54,426 nucleotides of DNA from an uncultured Bacteroidia bacterium (lineage in GTDB: Bacteria; Bacteroidota; Bacteroidia; Bacteroidales; UBA932). Position numbers and translations under genes: made by a program. Numbering within the stretch: the stretch's first letter is position 1; each line of letters begins with the position of its first letter. The notes below the pieces were generated by a model. The model ran no database searches, was not told the origin of the DNA, and was given only the letters and a program-made list of their open reading frames with translations. The stretch is taken from contig CACYHF010000005.1 of assembly GCA_902774155.1 (NCBI GenBank), positions 1-54,426 of the forward strand, in the 5' to 3' direction. Positions 41,870 through 48,324 of the stretch are shown here, piece after piece.

Positions 41870-44542
41870 TTAAAAATCATATCCTGTAATCTTGCTGGTA
41901 TAGTCAGGCCAGGCTGCATTGTAGGCATCTACAGATGATCTGGGTACATAGATTGTTTGCATTCTTTCAATAGTGCTTAAAGGGCCTCCACTTGGAGGAT
42001 TAATAGGTTTGTAATAGGCAGTTCTTAAACCATTGCCAGGAATAAATGCATCGGGATCAACAGACTCTACAGTGCTTGGAATTGTAATTGTGTTTAATGC
42101 GTCGCATTGATGAAAGGCGCTAGCCCCTATAGACTGTAGACCTTCTTGAAGCGTAACCGAAGACAAATGAGTACACCAACTGAATGTGCCAGATTCTAAT
42201 GATTGAACACCAGCAGGAATGGTCATTGATGTCAAAGCCGTGCAATCACGAAAAGCTTCAGAACCAATAGCCTGGAGGCCATCTGGAAGCGAAATTGATA
42301 ATAAAGAAGAACAGCCATAAAAAATACCATCCCCAATTGATAGCAGGCCTTCAGGAAGGGTAATAGATGTCAATGAAGAACATCCCCGAAATACTTCGGC
42401 AGCAATTGATTGGGTTCCTTCAGGGAGAGTTATAGATGTCAGTGATGTACACTCCCTAAAAGCAGCGGATCCTAAGGATTCGAGCCCCTCAGGAAGTGTA
42501 ATAGATGTCAATGCGCTCCCGTAAAAGGCACTAGCTCCTATAGATAAAAGATTCTCTGGGAGCGTTATTGAAGTTAATGAAGTACAGAAAGCAAAAGCGG
42601 CAGTCCCTATGGATTGGAGATTTTCCGGAAGTGTTATTGATGCCAAAGAACACCAGCGAAAAGCATAATTACCTATTGACTCGATGCCGGCGGGAAGAGA
42701 GATTGATAACAAAGAAAAACTTTGGAAGTTGCCTTCTCTTAAGGATGTCAAATCATGGTCGAATGAAAGAATACCTTTCCCATCTACATAAGTGTTCGAT
42801 ACAACATACCACATCCCCTGGTGATCACATGCATTCCCGTCAGCTGTCGTATACCATATTTCATTCCAAGGTTGACCTGTCGTAACATTCAAGGCGATCC
42901 AGGCCGGAATGGCCTCGTACGCGGCAAGATTGCCTGCGGTGACGTGCGCAGCAAGAGAGCTGTGGCAATTTGCAAAGGCATCAGTACCAATAGAAGGAGG
43001 GGTGACGGCATCGCTGTAAACAGAGCGAAGGGCGGAACAACCCATGAATGCCTCTGCCCCGATGCTGGCGATTTGGGTGCGGAAACGGATGATAGGGAGC
43101 GCTGTGCAGCCCTTGAATGCGCGGGCTTCCACGGTAGTCAGTTCGGCAGAGAGGTTTACGGTCGTGAGGGCTGTATTATTTGCGAAAACACCCACATTGA
43201 TGGTTGTAACACCGTCCGGGATGGTGGTCTCAGTTAGACCAGCGGGAGCAAATGCCAGGACATGATTGTCCCTTACTATGTACCTGCGATCTGCGGAAGT
43301 ATAAGTTCCGTCAAAACGTTCAAGCGAAGTACAACCCTCAAAGGCGCCTTCCCCTATCGTTGTTACAGTGCTGGGGATGGTTATTACTTCGAGACCTGTA
43401 CATCCCTTGAAAGCGTTCTCCTGGATGGTCTCCAGCGTTCCGGGAAGAATAATCTGCTTAAGTGCGGTACATCCCTCGAAATCAGGAATCCTCTCACCCA
43501 TGAAGAAATAAGGGAGCTCATACACTTCCTGGAGCGAACTCTTTTCCGCTGCCGTAAAAGCGGCAAAAGAAGTTACTGCTGCCGCTTCAGCAAAAGAGAC
43601 CTCACCATCGCCGTTCCCATCATAATGGGAGACACAGTAGCTCTTGAAAGTATCATCAACGAAGGAAATGTTTTCGTTGGTGAATCCTGTAGCAACAGAC
43701 TGATAATAATAACCGGCGCTAAGAGCGGCCTTCAGCCAGGCCGTAATATGATCAATGCTATTGGCGTTAATACGGGCATTACGTGCTACACCCTGGGCCG
43801 GTGAAGTGAAACACGAGAAATAGCGGGTATTCGCTCCTTTGCTGTTTGCGGTAAATGCTTCTGACAAGGTTAGATTACCATTCTGCGGCGTAGTGACGAA
43901 TTCGTGGTTACTGATGCTGAATTGGCAACGGGTATTCAAATTCTCAATACCCAATTCCGTCACGCTGGTGTTTGCCGGCAGTGCAGATACTGCAAGCTGT
44001 ACATAACCCATCAGGAAATTAAACTCAGGATTGACGGCGTTGATGGTTCCGCTCTCCGTTGCCGTATAATTGGCATAGACGGCGATAGGCACCTCGTTTG
44101 AAGTGCCTCTCTGAGAAGAGAAGTCCATCGCAAACGGCTCAAAATCCTTTTCATTTTCACTACGCCTGCTAGGCTCATTGTCAAGCAGGAACACCAGTTT
44201 ATCACCGGCCGTAATGGTGCCGACAAGACCCGATGGAGAGAATGTCGTATTTGCTCCATTATTATCGGCCTTTATACAACCGCCCAATTGCTTTCCGGTG
44301 GTAAGATTGATAACTGAGAGTTCGTCGTCTTTATTCCACCTTACCCGAACAACAGATTCCAGAGAAGATTTGGTTTCCGGATCTCCACCCACCTTGAATT
44401 CAGGCATGGTGGCACTCATCGTACAAGAAATCTCACAAGGTTCGGTCACAACAGGGGACTCATTGGGCTGTTCTTCTCTCTGGCAGGCGCTTATGCCGAT
44501 GGCCAGCAGAACAATACCTGTAGTAAATCGAGATGTTTTCAT
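41870..44542 (-). CDS. BspA-like leucine-rich repeat surface lipoprotein with fimbrillin-like N-terminus and EF-hand
   Basis: The 890-residue protein has a lipoprotein signal (lipobox GISAC, Cys20), an N-terminal region (about 35-290) resembling fimbrillin-family domains (VRWNKDDELSVIN, NFLMGYVQLAVSALP), a canonical EF-hand loop DGNGDGEVSFAE (308-319), then two blocks of BspA-type LRR_5 repeats: residues 355-540 and 600-840, the latter with near-identical 23-residue units around SLTSITLPEGLQSIG. Such proteins act in adhesion at the cell surface. The last ~340 residues are encoded by clearly AT-richer DNA than the rest. The gene sits in an AT-rich island beside tRNA-Met. Confidence 0.88.
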   Translation of the reverse strand: MKTSRFTTGIVLLAIGISACQREEQPNESPVVTEPCEISCTMSATMPEFKVGGDPETKSSLESVVRVRWNKDDELSVINLTTGKQLGGCIKADNNGANTTFSPSGLVGTITAGDKLVFLLDNEPSRRSENEKDFEPFAMDFSSQRGTSNEVPIAVYANYTATESGTINAVNPEFNFLMGYVQLAVSALPANTSVTELGIENLNTRCQFSISNHEFVTTPQNGNLTLSEAFTANSKGANTRYFSCFTSPAQGVARNARINANSIDHITAWLKAALSAGYYYQSVATGFTNENISFVDDTFKSYCVSHYDGNGDGEVSFAEAAAVTSFAAFTAAEKSSLQEVYELPYFFMGERIPDFEGCTALKQIILPGTLETIQENAFKGCTGLEVITIPSTVTTIGEGAFEGCTSLERFDGTYTSADRRYIVRDNHVLAFAPAGLTETTIPDGVTTINVGVFANNTALTTVNLSAELTTVEARAFKGCTALPIIRFRTQIASIGAEAFMGCSALRSVYSDAVTPPSIGTDAFANCHSSLAAHVTAGNLAAYEAIPAWIALNVTTGQPWNEIWYTTADGNACDHQGMWYVVSNTYVDGKGILSFDHDLTSLREGNFQSFSLLSISLPAGIESIGNYAFRWCSLASITLPENLQSIGTAAFAFCTSLTSITLPENLLSIGASAFYGSALTSITLPEGLESLGSAAFRECTSLTSITLPEGTQSIAAEVFRGCSSLTSITLPEGLLSIGDGIFYGCSSLLSISLPDGLQAIGSEAFRDCTALTSMTIPAGVQSLESGTFSWCTHLSSVTLQEGLQSIGASAFHQCDALNTITIPSTVESVDPDAFIPGNGLRTAYYKPINPPSGGPLSTIERMQTIYVPRSSVDAYNAAWPDYTSKITGYDF
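42020..42740 (-). repeat. Tandem LRR-coding repeats (about 69 bp units)
   Basis: About ten units of some 69 bp encode LPEGLQSIG/CTSLTSIT-type leucine-rich repeats. Near-identical phrases (GTAATAGATGTCAATG and similar on the plus strand) recur, so the tract could expand or contract by recombination. Confidence 0.7.
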
Positions 44543-45255
44543 GATATAATAAAAAATTGGTTATTCGTCCAAAAAACCGCCGTTTCCCATTTCGGTCCCA
44601 GGACTGGTGTTATTCAAGACCCCACTTTCAACCACAAAAGTGTAGACAAGTGCCTCCGGGGATTCGTAGATTACTTTTTTCTTTTCCGAATCCATTCTGT
44701 CATTATTCGCTTCCATGTGTCAGCATTGTTGTGCCGCCAGCCCCAAGATACGGCTATGTACAAAAAAAAGGCAAAGGACCTCTTTTGACCCATACCGAAT
44801 CGCTGGCTCTGGAAAACCGTAGAAGAATATGGACACAGTTTGATACCTTGCCTATATGCAGCCAGCAAAAGCTGAATACACATGATTGCAAGGACAATCC
44901 CATGTCTTTTATCCCTTCTTTAGTAGAAATTTTCCAGATTTCGCGATTTCGGATAAAAGCACAAAATTGCCTTTGTCTCCGGTATTTCTCTCCGGATGAC
45001 AATCGCAAATATAGCAAAAAAAAGTAAGATTGAGATTAATTCGGATTCGAAACTACCAGAACGACAAAATACTTGCGCTTTTAGTTTTTAAAGCACGTTT
45101 TTCTCTCTGGATGGTCTAAAATGAGCTTGAGATAGGGTTCAGTCCATCTGCTTAGGCACATAATCTGCCACTCAGTACGCAAAGTGTGCTTCAAGTTTTG
45201 TATGATGATAGAAATGGTTGGTGACGGCCGCCGATCCTTGTGTACCAACTCAGAG
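44543..45255. other. AT-rich intergenic stretch without a convincing gene
   Basis: Open frames at 44557-45027 (+), 44671-44883 (-) and 44754-45017 (-) lack homology I can recognise, signals or matching composition. On the minus strand TATATTTG at 45013-45006 resembles a promoter. TTTAAAGCACGTTTTTC at about 45087 and AAGTGTGCTTCAAG at 45182 belong to a small repeat family also seen at 54107-54232. Confidence 0.5.
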
Positions 45256-45421
45256 GATGGAAGGGAAGGCACTCCCGGGGGCTTGTCCACCCCCGGACGA
45301 GGGCAGGGGGTGGGGCCCGTTGGAGACAAGTTCCCGAAGGGGACGCAGGATACAATGGGAGGGGCCGGAATGGAGCGCGAAGCGCGTAATGGAGTCCTCC
45401 GGGAGTGCCTTCCCTTCCATC
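45256..45421. repeat. 166-bp element with 23-bp perfect inverted arms and nested hairpins
   Basis: The left arm (45256-45278, starting GATGGAAGGGAAGGC) is the exact reverse complement of the right arm (45399-45421). Inside lie CCACCCCC/GGGGGTGG, CTTGTC/GACAAG enclosing it, GTTCCC-GAA-GGGGAC and GCGC-GAA-GCGC hairpins. It is GC-rich within an AT-rich stretch. It could be a MITE-like mobile element or a structured RNA. No target-site duplication is evident. Confidence 0.75.
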
Positions 45422-45430
45422 TCTAATAAC

Positions 45431-45456
45431 AAAAAACCGCCGCAGGAATGCGTCGG
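45431..45456 (-). terminator. Terminator after tRNA-Met
   Basis: On the minus strand CCGACGCA-TTCC-TGCGGCGG (45456-45437) is followed by TTTTTT (45436-45431). The region between it and the tRNA end at 45518 shows no gene. Confidence 0.75.
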
Positions 45457-45517
45457 GTATATAGCGAGGGTCAGAGGAGGCCTTCGTACTGGGCCTGGTC
45501 TGTATGTTGTGTTTTTG

Positions 45518-45591
45518 TAGCGGGAGTGGGTCACGATCCCACGACCTCCGGATTATGAATCCGACGCTCTAACCAGCTGAGCTACCCCGCC
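45518..45591 (-). tRNA. tRNA-Met (anticodon CAT), unusual T-loop
   Basis: The cloverleaf reads GGCGGGGTAGCTCAGCTGG at the 5' end, with anticodon arm CGGATTCATAATCCG (CAT) and T-arm stem GTGGG/CCCAC. The T-loop is ATCGTGA instead of TTCGANN: positions 54 and 58 are A and T, the reverse of the usual T54-A58 pair. An elongator Met tRNA is most likely; tRNA-Ile2 with CAT is the alternative. Confidence 0.85.
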
Positions 45592-45608
45592 ATCCTTATT
45601 TCAAAATA

Positions 45609-45633
45609 AAAATCAGCTTAAACGGCTGATTTT
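45609..45633 (-). terminator. Terminator between the two tRNA genes
   Basis: AAAATCAGC/GCTGATTTT stem with a 7-base loop; on the minus strand it is followed by TATTTT. It ends tRNA-Gln transcripts, leaving 17 bases before tRNA-Met. Confidence 0.65.
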
Positions 45634-45634
45634 G

Positions 45635-45705
45635 TTGAGATAGAAGGACTCGAACCCTCACTGACAGAGCCAGAATCTGTAGTGCTACCATTACACCATA
45701 TCTCA
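45635..45705 (-). tRNA. tRNA-Gln (anticodon CTG)
   Basis: The acceptor stem TGAGATA/TATCTCA, D-arm (GGTGTAATGGTAGCAC), anticodon arm ACAGATTCTGGCTCTGT with CTG, and a normal T-loop (GGTTCGAGTCC) are complete. The CTG-reading Gln tRNA complements a TTG isoacceptor expected elsewhere. Confidence 0.93.
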
Positions 45706-45807
45706 ATGAGTCCCGCAAAACGGGACTGCAAATGTACGACTTTTTTTGAAAACTGCAAGGAATAAAGTGAAAAAAGTGCAGGACTTGCAAAAGCCGCAAT
45801 TTTCCTC

Positions 45808-45815
45808 TATATTTG
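45808..45815 (+). promoter_or_regulatory. Promoter of the alarmone/partner-switch operon
   Basis: TATATTTG (45808-45815) with a TTG near 45785 forms a -33/-7 pair. The leader to the ATG at 45838 is about 19 nt. No further promoter was seen before 50814, so genes to 53990 may share it. Confidence 0.55.
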
Positions 45816-45837
45816 TAAGAATAAGATAAGGTACCCC

Positions 45838-46920
45838 ATGGCGGAGAAACAATATCAGTTGGATGCCCATTGTCAGGCCATCCTGGACGAATACCGGGAG
45901 CATTTGCCCCTGTTTGAGCCCGCTGCAGAGAAAATCGTTGCCAAGCTCAAAAAGGTGTTCAACCAGGCGGGGCTCATTGTGGCTTCCATCGAATCCCGGG
46001 TCAAGACGGAGAATTCTCTCACCGGCAAGTTGGAGCTCAAGGGCTCCAAGTACGCCAGCCTGGAAGACATAACAGACATCGTGGGCGTTCGCGTGATCAC
46101 GTTCTATATGGACGACGTAGACAAAGTGGCGTCGGCCGTAGACCGTCTCTTCCAGATTGACTGGGAGAATTCCGTAGACAAGCGCAAGGCGCACGGAATT
46201 GACAGTTTTGGCTATATGTCGCTGCACTATATCTGCCGGATGAAGGGCTTCCCCTACCGTTTCGAGGTCCAGATGCGCACCGTGCTGCAGCACGCCTGGG
46301 CCAATATGAACCACGACACCGGTTACAAATCCGGCGTGGAGGTGCCTTGGGAATATCTGCGCAACCTGAACCGCCTGGCCGGTATGCTGGAACTGGCCGA
46401 TGAACAGTTCTCCCGCATCCGCAACGAACTCACGGACTATCGCCGCCGCGTGCAGGCCCTGGTGGCCTCCGGCAACCTGGCGGAAGTCCCGCTGGATGTG
46501 GATACCTTCCGCAGCTACCTTTCTCTGGAGCCTTTCAGCAACCTGAACAAGCGCATCGCCGCCGTGAACCAGGCCGAAATTCAGGAAGTGAACCTGATGA
46601 ACTACCTGGCCGTGTTCCGTTTTCTGGGTTGCAAAACCCTGGGAGATATAGACCAGCTGATCAAAGAGAATTTCGATGCAGCGTACCAGATAGCCTGCTA
46701 CCAGATCGGCCTTACGGACCTGGATATCATTTCCTCCTCCCTGGCCCCGCAGGATGTCTGCATTGCCCATATGCTGCGCTCGGGCAAAGGCAAAGAGGGC
46801 CTTAAAAAACTGCTGGACGAAATCAACGGCGTATCGGCCAGCAACGAAGCCATGGCCGAACTCCTGATGGAGGAAGTCCAGGATTTACCTTTTATCAAAA
46901 TGTCTAAAAACAATGGCTAA
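45838..46920 (+). CDS. RelA/SpoT-domain (p)ppGpp synthetase, stand-alone, with C-terminal extension
   Basis: The 360-residue protein has a RelA/SpoT nucleotidyltransferase domain at about 40-165: SRVKTENSLTGKLELKG (53-69), DITDIVGVRVITFY (77-90, Asp80), FGYMSLHYICR (124-134), and FEVQMRTVLQHAWANMNHD (142-160, catalytic Glu143). These fit an active pyrophosphate transfer from ATP to GDP/GTP. There is no HD, TGS or ACT domain. Residues 170-360 form an unrecognised helical extension, longer than in common small alarmone synthetases. The stop overlaps the start of an HD hydrolase by 8 bases. A tRNA-modifying toxSAS activity is an alternative. Confidence 0.87.
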   Translation: MAEKQYQLDAHCQAILDEYREHLPLFEPAAEKIVAKLKKVFNQAGLIVASIESRVKTENSLTGKLELKGSKYASLEDITDIVGVRVITFYMDDVDKVASAVDRLFQIDWENSVDKRKAHGIDSFGYMSLHYICRMKGFPYRFEVQMRTVLQHAWANMNHDTGYKSGVEVPWEYLRNLNRLAGMLELADEQFSRIRNELTDYRRRVQALVASGNLAEVPLDVDTFRSYLSLEPFSNLNKRIAAVNQAEIQEVNLMNYLAVFRFLGCKTLGDIDQLIKENFDAAYQIACYQIGLTDLDIISSSLAPQDVCIAHMLRSGKGKEGLKKLLDEINGVSASNEAMAELLMEEVQDLPFIKMSKNNG

Positions 46921-47491
46921 CGCCCCTCTTAATACAGAATTGCTGGATCGCGCCATCCTTTTCGCGGTCAAGGCCCACGCGGGCACAGAACGCCGCGGGA
47001 AGGGCTTCCCCTACATAGTCCACCCCCTGGAGGCCGTGGAAATCGTGGCCACCATCACCCCGGACCAGGAACTGCTGGCCGCCGCCGCCCTGCACGACGT
47101 AGTGGAGGATACGGATATTTCGGCCGATGATCTCCGCGCCGAATTCGGCAACAGGATCGCAGACCTTGTAGTGGCCGAAAGCGATGTTTTCGTGGAGGGC
47201 GTAAGTGAGGAAGACAGCTGGCATACCCGCAAGCAGGCGGCCATCGACCGTCTGGCGGCCGCCCCGTACGAAGCCAAGATCGTGGCGATGGGGGACAAAC
47301 TGTCCAATATGCGCGCCATTGCCAGGGACTATGTCCGGATGGGCGACGAACTTTGGAAAATTTTCCACGTCAAGGACATCACGGAGCACGAATGGCACTA
47401 CCGCGGCCTGGCGGCTTCCCTGAGTGAGCTCAGCGACACATTCCCCTACCGGGAATTTGTCCAACTGATAGATCAAGTATTTACCCATTGA
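46913..47491 (+). CDS. HD-domain alarmone hydrolase (small alarmone hydrolase/MESH1-like)
   Basis: The 192-residue protein carries the SpoT/MESH1 hydrolase motifs: HAGTERRGKGFPYIVHPLEAV (22-42; His37), LLAAAALHDVVEDT (54-67; His61, Asp62, Glu65, Asp66) and IVAMGDKLSNMRA (123-135; Asp128). The metal-binding HxxxHD...D set is complete, so it should remove pyrophosphate from (p)ppGpp or a similar alarmone with Mn2+. It overlaps the synthetase gene by 8 bases, so the two should be made together. The TGA ends 5 bases before the kinase ATG. Confidence 0.88.
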   Translation: MANAPLNTELLDRAILFAVKAHAGTERRGKGFPYIVHPLEAVEIVATITPDQELLAAAALHDVVEDTDISADDLRAEFGNRIADLVVAESDVFVEGVSEEDSWHTRKQAAIDRLAAAPYEAKIVAMGDKLSNMRAIARDYVRMGDELWKIFHVKDITEHEWHYRGLAASLSELSDTFPYREFVQLIDQVFTH

Positions 47492-47496
47492 GGCCT

Positions 47497-48324
47497 ATGG
47501 AAGCGAAAAGAATCAACCTGGACGATTACGTCCACGCCGGAGAAGGAGCCAACGGGGAGAGCTTCAACCACCGCACGGATACCGATGTGATGATGAAACT
47601 CTACAATCCGGGAAAAATCCAGCAACCCCTGGACGAGATGCTGATGGCCCGCAAGGTCTATGCGCAGGGCATCCCTTCGCCGGAGCCGGGAGAATATGTG
47701 ACGGACGGCGTACGCTACGGTATCCGTTTCCGCCGCATCCACGGGAAGAAGTCTTTCTCCCGGGCCACGGCGGACAACCCGGAAAAGGTGGCATATTATG
47801 CGGAACGCTTTGCCAAGATGTGCCTGAAGTTGCACCAGATCCATGTGGACACCACGCAGTTTGAAAACGTGAAAGACCGGTATTATCGGCTGCTGGCCGA
47901 AAATCCCTTCTTCACATCGGCCGAAAAGGATGCGATCGCCCGTTTCATAGCCGATGCCCCGGACACAGATACGGCCATCCACGGAGACCTGCAGTATTCC
48001 AACGCCATCTTCGCGGGGAACGAGGATTATTTCATCGACCTGGGAGACTTCTGCTACGGCTATCCGCTCTTCGATGTCGGTATGGTGTACCTGTGCTGCT
48101 GTGTGAGCGAAGAAGCCTTTATCCAGGAGGTGTTCCATATGCCCAAAAGCCTCGCCATCCAGTTCTGGGAGTGTTTTGCACCGGTCTATTTTGGCACGGA
48201 CCGGCCGCTGAAGGAGATTAACGAGGAAGTGATTCCCTATGCCGGGCTCAAGACCCTCATAGTGGAGCGGGACACCAAACGTCCTATGCCGGAAATGCGT
48301 GCCTGTCTTAAAGGAATCATCTGA
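47497..48324 (+). CDS. Aminoglycoside phosphotransferase-like kinase (TIGR02172-type)
   Basis: With the ATG at 47497 the product is 275 residues. The Brenner-type motif AIHGDLQYSNAIF (His-Asp-Asn) and the metal site YFIDLGDFCYGYPLFDVG are clear, and the N-lobe has MMKLYNP with the ATP-contacting Lys. This belongs to the APH/choline-kinase fold; the pattern resembles a family described from Fibrobacter paralogues. The substrate is unknown, and the gene is not likely to be a resistance gene in this setting. A TTG at 47488 would overlap the hydrolase gene. Its TGA overlaps the next ATG (TGATG). Confidence 0.8.
   Translation: MEAKRINLDDYVHAGEGANGESFNHRTDTDVMMKLYNPGKIQQPLDEMLMARKVYAQGIPSPEPGEYVTDGVRYGIRFRRIHGKKSFSRATADNPEKVAYYAERFAKMCLKLHQIHVDTTQFENVKDRYYRLLAENPFFTSAEKDAIARFIADAPDTDTAIHGDLQYSNAIFAGNEDYFIDLGDFCYGYPLFDVGMVYLCCCVSEEAFIQEVFHMPKSLAIQFWECFAPVYFGTDRPLKEINEEVIPYAGLKTLIVERDTKRPMPEMRACLKGII

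Noticed and set aside
44557-45027. A 156-codon open frame in the AT-rich gap
   Set aside because: Composition is Pro/Arg/Ser-rich and irregular, there is no homology I can recognise and it conflicts with possible minus-strand signals.
45184-45534. Open frames on both strands over the 166-bp inverted-repeat element
   Set aside because: They follow from palindromic, GC-rich sequence; the structure explains the region better than coding.
41041-45591. CTCCCGCTA-like sequences near 41091 and 41504 as attachment-site copies of the tRNA-Met 3' end
   Set aside because: They are only 8-9 bases long and in the opposite orientation to that needed for a direct-repeat attachment pair.
47497-48324. Antibiotic resistance (aminoglycoside phosphotransferase) gene
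   Set aside because: Only the general kinase fold is shared; the gene is embedded and coupled in a signalling operon with native composition.
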